Source: Mansonella perstans (Eukaryota > Nematoda > Chromadorea > Rhabditida > Onchocercidae). From it: a DNA stretch of 64,000 nucleotides. The stretch lies in NCBI GenBank assembly GCA_037074765.1, contig JBAMDO010000143.1, positions 82,189-146,188 of the forward strand, given 5' to 3'. The position numbers and the translations under genes are program-made. The notes under the pieces were generated by a model. That model ran no database searches and was not told the origin of the DNA. It saw only the letters and a list, made by a program, of their open reading frames with translations. Positions 13,991 to 27,800 of the stretch are shown one piece after another. Each line of letters starts with the position of its first letter. The first letter of the stretch is position 1.

Positions 13991-16900
13991 ACAATATACT
14001 ATCCTTTTTCAATATCAAAATCAACAGTAGGAGTGGTAGCATAAGGTAAGATGTGACAGTAATCGGAATACTATTGGTAGAGAAGTATTATCAAAAGTCA
14101 GACAAGTGTCAATTAAATTAGGAATGTTTAACAGTTAATTTATCTATATGTGTGTGGTTAAAGGCAGTTGAAAAGATAAGACGAAATGTAGCAGGAATAT
14201 AATATAGTGATTTCTTACTTTTGTCGCAGAGCTTCATCAATTACTTTTAAACAACGATAAAATTAACTTTGAGCCTTATTATTGAAGAAATTCATTGTTT
14301 AATAGGAAGATGTCGAACCCTATTCGATTCTTTAATAAAATTTGATTATGCTGCAAAAAATTTGATCGGAAAATAATTAACATAGAATGATGTAAAAATA
14401 ACTTTGGATTGATGCTTAAATAAAAATTCACCCCAGCCTTTTGATCTTTACTAGCTAACAATGTTGTAGCTTGAAATTTCTGAAGCAGATTCACCATCAT
14501 AATTAATTATTGACTTTGAACAGTTCTTTGGAATTTTTGTCTGCTTTTAAATTTGGGAGAATTTGCAGGAATTTAACCAAACAAGTAAATTAATTTAAGA
14601 CTAGAACAAAATACGCAGATATTCAAAAATCCTACTACATGAAAAAGTATGCAAAAGTTAAATATACTAAACTGCACTGAACTACGCAATTAAACCGAAT
14701 ATTAAATTTTCCTTATATGACATAAAGTTAATTGGACAATGAAATTGCAAGTAAACAGTAAACAAAAATAGGTTTCGGGGGGAATAACCAATTTTTGTAA
14801 TGCATCTTTGGAATAATAAGCATTTGGTTCATATTGCTTAGCTTTTAATTGAGCTATAAATTTGCAAAAAATCAGCTGAATAATTTAACATTTTCTTTCA
14901 TGCTTGTTGATAATTGCTAGATACACGGGCATCACCGTTATTAAGAAGCAGATTGTGACGATTTCGGCAAATGAAGCTATGTTCGCGAAAAAGCTGATGA
15001 GTCAGAAATGCAAGGCATTCCAGGGTATTCCTTTGCAAAAAATAATCCTCAAATGTTATCGAAGAAAAAATGCTCGCTTTATGCGATATCTTCTGAGGAA
15101 TTTACGATGAATTTTCTACAATTCGTATCATAATTGATAAACAGGTCATCTATGTCTATTTCACAATAACATCAATTCCATTCAACGTTATCAATTATGG
15201 CTATATTTCATAGTTTATAAAGACAACATCTTCTGAGATATTTACAATGGATAAAGTAATAGTGCATACCCAAACTGCATTTTCTATAATTCGCATCATT
15301 ATGTTTTTCTAAATTCATTCTTGTAAGAAAAGAGGTACTTTCAAGAATGAATTTTGAAAAAAAGTATAATGGATTCGAGATTATCAGGCCAAAAACCAAA
15401 AACAAAATCGCTCAGATCAGATAATGCAAGCAATGATCAAAATGACTATCAGCTTTTTTCTTTCAATTTCGATTCAGGTGAAAACTTGATGGACTGGGGA
15501 AATAGATTTTTAATAAAATATTTGAAATATTTAACATGATCTAGTTTGAAAGACTTAACCTTTCGAACTTGGCACTTGCATCGACAAATGTATCATTCAG
15601 CAAAATAATATGAAATCATTTTTAGCGTAGAAAAGGAGAGTCGATATAATAATACTTCTAACTAGTTCTTCTAATTAGCTACCTTCGAGTTTATTCGAAA
15701 GGTAGCTAATTTAATTATTACTAACTTAATTATTACTTGCATGCTAGCAACAACAACAATAAATTCACAGTAACGTATTCGAAGTTACTCCAAGTGTACC
15801 GTGATAATTCAGCTCACTCTGAAGAAATGTTTGATTTGTTCAGCATTATGTTACCTTGAAGATTTCCATATGGATAAGATTCAGACAGCTGTTTGTAGCG
15901 TTGATTCAGTTTATTGTACCGGACTGTAAATGAGATATGGTTGCATACAATGCAGCTCATCCAGTGCAACTTCTAATCAATGGATATCAGGAACCCTGCA
16001 TCCATGCATATTTGATTTGCTTGATCTTATGCCAACAACTACCTACATGCTGCGATTCTATCGGTAAAATTAGTTCACCTTTTTATTCATAGAAAAGCCA
16101 AGAACCCATGCAACCTGCCTCTCTGTCTAGTTTATAAAAGGAAAAGAAGAGTTTTCAGCCAAGTGGTAGTTCGATAAAGTAAATGTAAGCATGGCTGCTT
16201 CCTTCTTTACCCTTGCAAGCAAGCTTCATGATTAATGAGATGTGAAGCCAAGAAAGAGTAGAAATGAGTGGCAACCTTTCTTCCGATCCAATATATTTAT
16301 CTATCCGTTTATATACCCCATCTACTATCCCTGATCTATTTGCTGTCTGCATGATTCAGTGTACCTTTTTATACCGCAACATGCAAGCAATGCTCCCTAA
16401 AAGCCGTTAGCTAGTATTGACAACTACAACTCATTCCCTGCCTCCCATTCATGTAAGCGATTATTTCAGGCTCTTAAGCAGTCTTCGTCGTTGTTGTCGC
16501 CGTCAATATGTGCCTCCTCTTCGTCCCTTTCTCGTAGTGTGTGGTTTTTTTCGTGATATGGTGATTGTTTTTTGCACTCTCTCGGTATTTTCGCTCGAAA
16601 ATTCAGAATTTGTTGAAAATCTGCAAAAAAATGTCTGCTTTTGGTTCCTACAGTTTATTCTGCTACCGGTGAAGCTTTATTCTCAAGTCCGCATTCCGTA
16701 CTCCGCATTCAGCATTCTGAGCTTATTTATTTTTACTATTGGTGCGTTTCTATTGTGAGCTGAGAAAATTTACTGCTATTTATGATTTTTTATTCACTAG
16801 ACGTTATCTATTTTGGAACCAAGTGGTAGTGTATGAACATTTGATATTTTGTGAATGTTCCGTTAGATTAGAAGGATTATTTGCAAATCCGAAGGTAGTC

Positions 16901-17077
16901 TATCGCTACCAGTAATTCACAATTTCTAAAAACTTGGAGTTGAAAGAGTCATTCCTCCTTGCTTACCTTGAATAACTACTAAATACTTTTACTTACGAAT
17001 TATTAGTCCCATTAAAATTTTCTACAAAGCTGCCTACAAAATACCATTTCTACAATTCCAAGCTAATGTATGCTTAA

Positions 17078-20000
17078 ATGGTACATCATCAACAGCAAAA
17101 CAAGGGTAAACAGCAACAGTCGGGAAGCAAAATGAATGGGGATAGTGGGATGAGTCGTTCCTCATCTACCGATAGCAATGGTTTCCCGGTGAAAGATGCT
17201 GATACCATTAAGCTCTTCGTTGGACAAGTAAGTTCACTTCCACTTCTTCTTTCTCCTCTACTTTCTTAGAGAAAGAATAGCTTTAATCGCAAACTTAGCT
17301 CCATAAGTTCTGACCAGTTTGACCAGTTTTCAACCAATGGTTAGTTTTGCAGACATCCATTAATTAGTAAAAAATATCCATTCGTCTATTACATGAATAA
17401 GGCAAGTTTTTCCAATATTGCTTCTGATCATTTAACTTAACTTGTTTCAAAATGAATCTCTGATTTTGGAAAACATTCCTTGTATCTTATAACCTTCATC
17501 AAGTGAGCTTTCTTCTCTTCAATATATAATGTGCCATTTTGCTCGTATACAAATCTATAAAGATTAAACTTTACTAGTATCATAGACCAAAATTTGTTCA
17601 AAAGTTGCAAAATTTATGTGAAATAAATTTAAAAAAATCTGTTTACAAATTTACGCAGATTACTGTAGGAAAAGAAAAAGACGTGTGCCAGTCATTTCTA
17701 TAAATGCATCGTCCAATCAGCTTCTACTCCACTGCATGTATTTCATAATGACGAAATTTTCGTTCTTTTTTTGTCATTTTGTCATAAAATTTTCGGCAAA
17801 ATGAGTTAATGTGACAAGTTCTCTACTGAATTGCTTAGAAGATTTCGGACAGAAGCTCCTGTTGAAGCCATCTGAAGCTCGGTGTCAATACAAAACCTTG
17901 CAAATTTCACAAGTTTCAAACTTGATTTAAAAAAAGATTGTAGAAACGATGTAAATCGTTAACAACTTAACACACTGTTAAATTAAAAGTATCACAGTCG
18001 TTTAGAAAGAAAGTTTAAGGCATCATATTCATTTCGCACGGTTAAAAATACTGCAGTTCTAATAATTGAAAAAAATTAAATTTTCAATAACTAAACAGTT
18101 TATGAGCAATATTTTCACTCATACAAGTCTAGAATGCTTGGAATTTGTACTGTTGCAGTTTCAAATAATAAGAAGCACTAAATATAATTATCAGACATAT
18201 TTTCGTCATTAATTGAGGAAGCAGTCAATAATTTGTCAATAAATTTTTTGTTTGGCTCTTCAACAGCAAATTAAGAAAAATAAATAGAAAAGTTTTGGAA
18301 TAATTTTTGAAGCAATAAAGTTTGTTCTCTTTTTCGAAGAGAACATTTTTTCATTTTTATGCTTAGAAAAAGGATGTTTGATTCCTTCTTTACTAATAAC
18401 TTTTTTACTACTGCCAAAAATATCTATTATAGTTTCCAAAAAATTTTTAAAAAGTTTTCAGATTCCGCGCAATTTGGAAGAAAAAGATTTGCGACATTTA
18501 TTTGAAACATTTGGCAAAATTTATGAATTTACAATTCTGAAAGATAAGTACACGGGTTTACACAAAGGTTGTGCGTTCCTAACCTATTGCCATCGTGACA
18601 GCGCGATCAGATGTCAAGCTGCCTTACACGACCAAAAGACACTTCCAGGAGTTAGTTTTCGCATTCACATAAAATTTTAATAACTAATTACAAGAGATAA
18701 TACTTTTAAAATTTTTTGAAGAGAAATAAATTTAAAAAGATTTTATAAATTTAGAAAGAAAAAAAGCCCGCTTTGTTTTTGATTTTATTTTTAACACTTT
18801 TTAAAAAACTTTTTCCATTGCATTTGCCACAATGATAATCAATTGACTAGTGGCAATAATTGATGGGTAAATAAAGGAATTGAAAGTATCATGAAAAATA
18901 TTTTTGTTAACCACTAAATGATACACGACTGAAATATTTTGTTTCCAAATATACATCAATTGATTGTATAATTTGGCTTTGAACGAATGAAAATGAATGT
19001 GTCGTATAAATACATTAGTCGTATATTCATACTGTCCTCATTATATCTCATTATGTGCAATAAAAAATGCGACAACTAAGCTAGATGATATTGATCATTT
19101 CATAAATCCTTAATATATTTATATTTGAAATCTATTAAGAACAGAGCTAGTGTATATGCATATATACATATATTTATATACTGTAAGATATATTTTTTAG
19201 TTTAAGAAAAAGGAAATTTTTTCAAAAATTTCCAAAAAATTTTCTTATAAAATGAATGCTTTGTTTCACATTAAAGAAAGAAAAAAAAAATTGTGTATTT
19301 GAGAAATTGAAATTTTTTCGTGCTACCTTACTGAAACTTTTGCTGTCATTTTGCAAAATTTGATAGGGACAGAATAGCAGGGAAAAAGGATGCGACTTAA
19401 ACCAATCATCGAAAGTTCGTTTTTCCTGTCCGTTAGGGATGGAATCCTTTCTCATTTATCCTTTGCATTCTTCTTTCTCTTTTGCCCTTTCGCACCTCAC
19501 ATATTTTTTTGAAATTCACTTTAACTCTTTCTTCCTTTTCTTTTTTTTTTTTTTTATCATTTGCAATTTGAAAATTAGCCAAATCCCGATAATGTCAGAT
19601 CGTTGCTTAACGAAGCGGTCTTTTGCCCAGTCTTAACTCCTGTCTCCTCCTATTCATTACTGCGTCACACTGATAACACACCGGAAGCTAATTGGTGTTG
19701 TGTATACTTACAGTAGATTAAGAAATGGAATAATGCGAATAGTTGTCATCATTTTGCCCAATCATTCATGAATCTGCTAGTATTTCTCTTGAAACGATGA
19801 TTGCTCTTCAGGCAAGTTTTTGAGAAAAAAATACTTCAGGCGTTTTATTCTTTTCATACTTTCCTGGAATTTGTTAGGATACTATACAGAATTTAAAAAT
19901 TTTTAGTTTTTATTCTTGGGCTTCATAAGTTTAATCTACCATCTTTGCTGGAGAACCAGAGAAAAGCTCAAATGATTTGAATATTTCACACGTTACAATT

Positions 20001-23000
20001 TTTTTTCCATGGCTCCATACCGTAACTTCTAAAGAATTGAATAAATTTTGTCGGTTTCTTTTCCGTTTCTTTTCTTTTCAATAAAATTTTCTTTCCAGAG
20101 TTTTTCAATAAAAATTTCCGTCAAACTCTCAGAATGCCATGCTACAAATTTTGAAATATTTAAATTTAGTTGAAATTACAACTGATCGAAATAAAATAAC
20201 CTTCCATTTATTGAATAAAATAAATTTCCTGGAAATGCTTTGAAACAAATTTTTTTCTGATTTTTTTATGGAAATTTATCTCAACAAATGTTATCACTTC
20301 ATGAAACTAAAAATCTTCTTCAATAAACCAATAAATTTAAAACGAGAAAATCAGACCTGTCAATTTTTTGTTGTGTAATTTGTTAAAAAAAATTATTCAC
20401 TTCAGATGAACCGTGCGATGCAGGTAAAACCGGCAGATAATGAGAGTCGTCCTGATTCACCAAAAAATGCTGAAGAAAGAAAGCTTTTTGTGGGCATGCT
20501 GTCCAAGCAACACAGCGAAGATGATGTCCGCTCCCTATTTGCTCCTTTCGGCGTTATTGATGAGGTATAATTATCCAAATTCGGATTTTTTTTTCCTTCA
20601 AAATATTTGACATGAATGAAAATACCATTATGTCCTTACTAGTTAGATAGAGTGGAGCAAAAAAAGTTCATTTTAAAAGTTGAAATATAATTCAAATAGC
20701 TTACTACTAATTCATTCCCAAAAATTGTCAAATGATAGTATTTTTTGGTTACTGGATATGATTGAAAATATTCCGGGAGTGAACAATAGAAGCCTGGGAA
20801 TGGTCATTACCTGTATTTCACGATTCACTAACTATATCTGGGATAAAAACTAACCTTTTCGATACCAGCATCAGAAATACTATGCTGCAAAATAAGCCAT
20901 GGGTCATTGAAAAATAATACGATAATAAGCGACACTGTCAGTAACTGACAAAGCAATCATTTTTAATTTGCTGAAGAGAAGGAAGGAGAAAAAAAAAGAT
21001 GATTGCAACTTCGCATTCTTTTTCGAATTCTTTGGATTTTTCCTTTTAAACTATTCCTAAGCTTTCACATTTCTTTTCTGGAAAAAAGTAAATTACTTTT
21101 CTCTTCTTGACTGTCTCTCTTCATTATCCATTACTTTCATCATTGTTTTCCAAATTTTATCGTTTCTTCTGATTGAAAATATTTCGAAATAAACAATAGA
21201 AGTTATAATTAATTTATCTCTTCTCATCTTTTTAATTCATTGTAACTGATTCACTTTGTATTGCATTTTTTTATGCTGAATAATTTTATGAAGTGAATAA
21301 TTTTTATTTCAATTTTATTCTAAATACCAATTCTTTTTAGATAATATTGAATTGACTTGTAGAAATCATTATCTATTCGAATCAACATTCTGAATTAAAA
21401 ATGTTCCATTGACTGTTCTCTCTTCTCCCTCCCCCCTTCCATAAATCATTGTCCTTTCTTATTCAACTTTAACAAGAAGCTGAGAATCTCAACGAAACTC
21501 AAAAATAGCTTCTAGTCAATAAAGTTCAAGCAAATATTTATGAAATTTCCGGTAACCGTACTTCGTGGTGCTGATGGCCTGTCAAAAGGATGCGCATTTG
21601 TCAAATTTGCAACGCATTCACAAGCTGCTATGGCAATTAATGCTCTGCATGGTAGCCAAACAATGCCAGGTGCCTCCTCATCTCTGGTCGTCAAATTCGC
21701 TGATACAGAAAAGGAGCGACAATTACGTCGAATGCAGCAAATGGCGGCCCAAATGGGTCTATTGAATCCGGTGCTTGTTAATCAGGCTGGCGTTTATAAT
21801 ACGTATCAACAGGTTTGTGATATGATTAAATTAGAAATAAAATAGGATGTCAGGGATAGGATCAGACCAGAACGTCTCAAATATTTGCTATTTTATATAG
21901 CTTTGCATAAATAACTGCTGCTAATATCAAGCAATACGCAGCCAAGAATATCCACGGAAGAAATGTAACTGTTGCAGAAAAGATATTTGAATTCAGGAAA
22001 ATATGTTTGAAATTTCAGCTCCTACAACAGCAAGCTACCCTTCTAGCAGCGCAAACGGCAGCAGCTGCTTATTTTCCGATTGCTATAGCACCACAAACAG
22101 CAGTAAATTTTTCTAAAAATTCATACAGCATCTCTTACTGATTATTTTCAACTCTCTAATGTCTTTTAGAGCTTCTATTTGTCAATGTCTGATATTTTAG
22201 TCCGACATTTCTCTGAAATTGATTGGTAGAAATTTTATGCAGCATTACATTTAAATGACCGTAACATCTGCTCTAGCTAATATCATCTGTCCTTTTTGGA
22301 TAATTTACATAATGCATAAAGATTGACAGGAAGAAATATAAGGCATAGAAAGGAGAAAAGGAAGAGAAGAAAAGCAAAAAAAGGAAGAAGATAGTGAATT
22401 CATTAAGAATTAGAATGAGTGATATGAAAATGCAGCCAAATGCTGCATTTTCAAGAACTGCCATCTTATCTGTCCTCATCAAAGCCTTTTTAATTAACCG
22501 CAAGGGAGTTAAAGATGGGGAGTTATGAGATATATAAATTTTATGCTTTCGTTTCAATTTGCTATCCCTTTTAGATTTAGAAGTTATTTCCAGCTAACAG
22601 CAACAGGATTGGCCGGAACCACAAATCCGGCAACATTTCTGACACAGCATCCTTTGCAACCACTTTCAGCACTTCCTTTACAACAAGCTAACTCTGTTCA
22701 AGCAATTTCGGCATTATCACAACCTTACGCACCTGCTGATTATGCTGCAGCTGTAGCTGCAAACGTTACACAGTATGCACGTAAGTTTGTCTGAATAATG
22801 TCTTCGATTTTATTTTATTATAATTTGTGTTCATGCGAATCACATTAATTAATGTATGAATTAAATAAATATATTTGTGGAATGAGTTTATCCGACGAGT
22901 TAATGTTTATTGTAACTGGCTAGCATCAATGTGTTTTTAACTTGGCCAATTAATTTGATACAAACGTGCAAGTTACAGCCTCAAGCACTGCAACAGCACT

Positions 23001-24838
23001 AGCTGTTGACTCGACGGCATACACGCTGCCAACTAGTGGAACGTTACCTGCGGGAACAATACCCGCGGTAACACTGCCTTCAGCTTACAATCCTCTGGTC
23101 AATATTGAACAGCAAGCAAGTAAGGATACATTAATGTATGAATTAAATGAATAAAAGAAATTGCCGTAGAAATAAAGAAACACTTGTAATAATATAAAAT
23201 TGCTAACTTGACAGAATATTTAATTATGCATCATCGTCTTTTAATTAAAAAAAGAATGCAGGTGAATGTAATTAAAAGAGTGGCCTTGAATAGTGTTTTT
23301 TATAGATCCATACAATCAAGCCTTGCAACATGCAATTGCCCTTCAGCAAGCAGCTATTCTTTTTCCAGGCGCGCAAAAAGAAGGTGGTTCTAATTACTGA
23401 TAAATATATATTTCATTACAGAAACAAAATATTGAAATAGGCTAAAAACATAGCAAATAGAAATAACAGAATATGGAAATGTGATACTATTTTCTTTGAC
23501 ATTCTAGTTACTGAAAATGCCCACCATTCTAAAATACAATCAGTATCTGACCTTTCGCATGGAATTTTGAGCTTCTTTCATAAAAATTTTAATTGCGAAA
23601 ATTTTGTGAAATTTAAAGTCGTTATGATCTTGGGAAAGTTATCGCATTTCCCTTTTTCGCAAAAAGTTACAGAACCAGAGAAAAATTGGATTTTCTTCAG
23701 CATGATATAGATTTTTCAACGATAATTTCATCTTTGCTGAGCGAAAATCTCAGAAAAATGTTACTAAAAAATTTATTGAATTGTACAAGAAACCTCCACT
23801 TTGTTCGAATGGAAATTTGATTTTGCCACATTTTGCTTTGCTCGATCAATTTGAGCTTCGTTAGCATCCAGCAGAACTAAATCGATTTGCAATTTTCTCT
23901 TCCGGTAACAATGGCACTAAATTTAATTACTGAAAATAGTGAGAATGAAAAGGACGTAAATTTGGCCTCCAGAAATGATCCTTATTTCTCTTTTGGATCT
24001 TTTCTTAAATACTTGTTTGTGTAGCGTTTCTCTCAAATCAGTCTTTTTTTCCATCAGACAAAAATAACTGATTTTAAAGCTTTGCAAGTTCTCTGAAATC
24101 CATTTTAATAAAATATATTTTTACGTGATTTCTCATTTTTTACTTATGAAGTATCCGATTGAAACTCTGAAGCTCCTTTGTATATGTCCACAATTCTGTA
24201 TTACCGAACTATCAAGTTCATATTTAAAATTGAAATGTTCACATAAAGAAATATTAAGAAGAAATCAATAATAGCGTATTTTAGTTTTGGGTCCAGAAGG
24301 ATGCAATTTGTTCATCTACCATTTACCGCAGGAATTTGGTGACGCTGAATTGATGCAAATGTTTATGCCTTTTGGGCATGTAATAAGTGCCAAAGTCTTC
24401 ATTGATCGAGCAACCAATCAGAGTAAATGTTTTGGTGAGTTTTATTTTTTAAATATTTACATTTTGATAAAATCTATAGATTTACAAATGATACAATTAT
24501 GTATCTCATCGTAGCTTATTGAGTTACAACAAATAAACATCACCATTTAGGGTGGTGACACGGTGTAATGGAAAATCAAAGAGTACCATCAAGTGAATAT
24601 GCTTGAAGACTTAAGATTTCATGTTCATAACAACATTTCAATTAGCGAAATAATAGCAGTGCTGTAATCCTATGGTGATCTTGGCACTGTAACCCAGTAC
24701 CATCTTATCAATTCAGGTTTCGTCTCCTACGACAACACTGCTTCAGCAATGGCAGCAATTCAAGCAATGAATGGCTTCCAAATTGGCATGAAACGACTCA
24801 AAGTGCAATTGAAACGTCCTAGAGATAAACCGTACTGA
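17078..24838 (+). CDS. etr-1: CELF/Bruno-like RNA-binding protein (ETR-1), three RRMs
   Basis: CELF proteins bind UG-rich RNA and control splicing and mRNA stability; C. elegans ETR-1 acts in muscle. Exons: 17078-17227, 18462-18650, 20406-20564, 21531-21812, 22019-22102, 22594-22780, 22979-23119, 23306-23383, 24285-24434, 24717-24838; about 510 residues. RRM1 covers exons 1-2 into 3 (RNP2 KLFVGQ, RNP1 KGCAFLTY). RRM2 covers exons 3-4 (RNP2 KLFVGM, RNP1 KGCAFVKF), ending [16 protein letters not shown], the family hallmark after RRM2. Exons 5-8 encode an Ala/Gln/Thr-rich divergent linker. RRM3 is in exons 9-10 ([24 protein letters not shown]) and closes with [11 protein letters not shown], the canonical CELF end. 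All junctions keep frame. The exon 4 acceptor is odd: the expected position before VTVLRG has CCG instead of an AG, and the nearest usable AG (CAAG at 21,530) adds seven residues. The N-terminus is Gln/Ser-rich. Confidence 0.95.
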
Positions 24839-27800
24839 GCAAAAATGAATAGTACAAAAAAAAAACAAAAAAAAAAAAAAAAAATTAAAATTGTCAAATC
24901 AAAAAGAAGAAACTTTTGTCGTGTTTCGTTATGTCTTTTTTTTTTTTCTTCTTTAAATCTACCACCAAAATTCCCCACGTATTTTCTGAATTATGTATGG
25001 TTCACTTGTTTGTGTTCTGCTTGGATATCGTCTTGTTTTTTCTGGACTACTAAATAATATTTTTTTTGTTTGTCCCATTTTATTTTTAAATTTGCGCTGC
25101 TTTTGTTATCAAATTAACCATATTCCCAAGAATAGCATTGATCAATAACCTCTAGAATTTACAACAAAATTTTTTGCAGTTTGTTTCAATGTAATCTCCC
25201 AAGATACGTACGTTTTACATTAGACACAAATCGTTGACAATTATTTTTATGAATGAGTGTTATTGATTGAAAAGAATTAGCTAAAGGCTTTGCTTCTATT
25301 GAACCTTTTGCTAAATAAGCGAAATAATTAGCTGATATTAATAGGATGTGGTGTATGTATGTATATTGATGTGCATGTTCATTAATATGATATTTAGTTA
25401 TATGTTGTGAAAGTTGTCCCATATTTTTTTATTATATTTATTTATCTTCTATCATCAAAATGGAACATGGAATTATCTCAGGCGGCTGCCTATTGTTCAA
25501 TTTGGATATTTATGAAAAGCTATCCTACAAGATTGATTGATCATTTCTTACTATATCAAGCTTCATCGTCTATTTCATAGTTTTCATATCTTTTTTTATG
25601 TGATATATAATGGTGATTGTTTTTGCAGAATGAGAGAAATGAGTGAAGAGCGGATGAAAATAGTACCATTGAACCGTTGAAAATAGTACTATTGGTCGAT
25701 TTGGTTTTAATTAAATCTAAATGGATGCGTCAGTTTTTATCTTTAGAGATGAATACCAAGACAAAATATTCAGGCTTCCTTATGAGTTTCATTGAAGTTC
25801 GCTCCTTCCTCTCGTTTCTGTTCTTAAATCTGCAATTGGATGTGTATAGTGACAAGTAATGTCGTGATGGCTAAAAAATTGTCTTTTGATGAAGGCGATA
25901 TTGTTTCGGGCAACAGCAAGCTGCAGTATTGAATTTCGATCTAGCGTACAAAAATGTCGAATTACGTGGGATTTTTTCTACCACTCTCTCGCACTAACGC
26001 ACACACTCTCTATTTTTGATTACTGGAAAAGGTGTGACACTTTTGCACGACCTGTTTATATCTTGTTTGATATTATTGCATGCTAATATTTTACCAAAGT
26101 TTAAGATTCTGATTCATTTTACTTCTGTAAATTTAGCAAATTTTAAAATTGTTGAGTTTTTATTTGACTATAGCTTGACACATTCATTATCCTAATCCTA
26201 CAATTTTGGAAGGAATAGGAAGTCATATTAATCGTTCCTCAGCTTATATTTGTTCATACATTATGAATATGCAGATGTTTCTTTTCAATTATGTCAAGAA
26301 ATATGATTCAAATTTTTTGGCAGAATTAATTTCACAACTTCCATTCTTTTCAGGTTCAACGAATGAGCTGGCTCCAATAAGCTCAAGTGTAATAATAATA
26401 TTTCTATATTTGATTTGCTTCGTCGCGCATTCCAGTGGTGTACAGGACTGATGCTTTATCCCATTACGGTACAAATTCGGACAAAGAGGCAATTTGATAA
26501 TGAAAGCCAGAAATTTAGGATGATTTCTGGAAAATTATAAGCAGTCAGTCCTTTCAAATCAAATTGTCCCAGTGCTGTCCCAAATCGAATAATTTAATTA
26601 GATGTTTTTTTTCTTTTTTTTTTGTAATCTCAACTGCTTAATTTTGTCAAGTGCTTTTTTTGAATAGTTTTGTAGTGAAGAATACAAAGTGATTTTTTAT
26701 ACTATTAACAACCAATAACTTAATTAAATTGACCCGTAAGTGAGAATTTGGATTGAACCTGTAAGAATATTGAAATTAATTTCATTAGCATTTAATTCAT
26801 GATATCTGTCTATGAAAATGATAGAGATTTTGGTTCTGTTAAATTATAGATCGTTAATAATCAGTGCTTGGAAGAAAAATATTTCGTGAAAACTGAGTTA
26901 TAGAAAAGAAAATTTAATGTAGACATTTTTCCCTTCCAGAACTTTTGCCAGTAACGCCTCTCGCTTATTTTCTAATACCTTATCTTTAATATTTTTCTCT
27001 CATTTTGCTCACATTATTCGTTAAATCATACTTTGTGAGGTTAACTTCCATTTTATTTTTTTTGAAGAACTTTTTTCGCGATGAATCATTGAGATGCGCT
27101 TTTTAATAATCAAAAAAAAAAATGTCATTACTGTATTAATGAGTCATATTCTTAGCCTTCTTCTATAAATTTGGAATTTCATCTTTTTATTTCAATAATT
27201 GAGCACTCCATTGAATTAGCCAAAAGTACCTACAGTACTTCTTTTCGACATCATTAAAGTAATTGTTAAATTCGCACTCATAACGTAGTTCTTCGGGAAA
27301 CTTCTTTGCATTATTTTGGATATGTAAAAATTGATTCACTCCATTTCTCAATTGAATTCGTGAATTCAGTGTCATATGAGCAATTCAAGCTACCATTTTT
27401 TCCAATTTTTGCATTATTGTTTCTGATATAGATTATTATTATTGCTTAGTGAAAGTCAGTCTGCTTATAGTGGATATTACTTTTAACCAAATGCTGAATG
27501 TTTAAGAGAACATAGGCTTCCTAAAGCGCAAGAAATTACGCATAAATATTGAAACTGTCTAAGATTTCCATGAATCAAAGCAGCATATCGAAGAGTTCTA
27601 CAGTAACTTTTCAATTCTGTGTTTAAAAAAAATTTGGTGGCATTTCATTCATTTCATCTCTAAAGCTTTGCGTGTTATTTCGCCTGTTTAGTGTAATACT
27701 GTGGTGCCATTTGTTGTTGTAATACTGTGATGTGCGTTCGTCTATTGTCGTAATATGTCAACGTTTCCTGTATTTATTATACTAGTGTTAAAATCATTCG

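Larger units (their letters stand above)
11636..17077. other. divergent intergenic region between pry-1 and etr-1
   Basis: 5.4 kb separating two divergently transcribed genes. Scattered ORFs of 60-113 codons have no codon or domain signature. The segment 16,400-16,760 is less AT-rich than its surroundings and probably belongs to the etr-1 promoter or 5' leader. It contains a 36-bp-period tandem duplication near 13.95 kb and a short AT run at 13,189-13,205. No RNA gene was seen. Confidence 0.55.

Noticed and set aside
16417..16758. 113-codon plus-strand ORF upstream of etr-1
   Set aside because: Low-complexity hydrophobic translation with no domain, no splice context and overlap with the likely promoter or leader; it reads as chance ORF in a less AT-rich patch.
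24857..24883. A-rich tract as the poly(A) tail of a retroposed gene
   Set aside because: It follows the stop of an intron-containing CELF gene and is interrupted by C; it is simply an A-rich 3' UTR.
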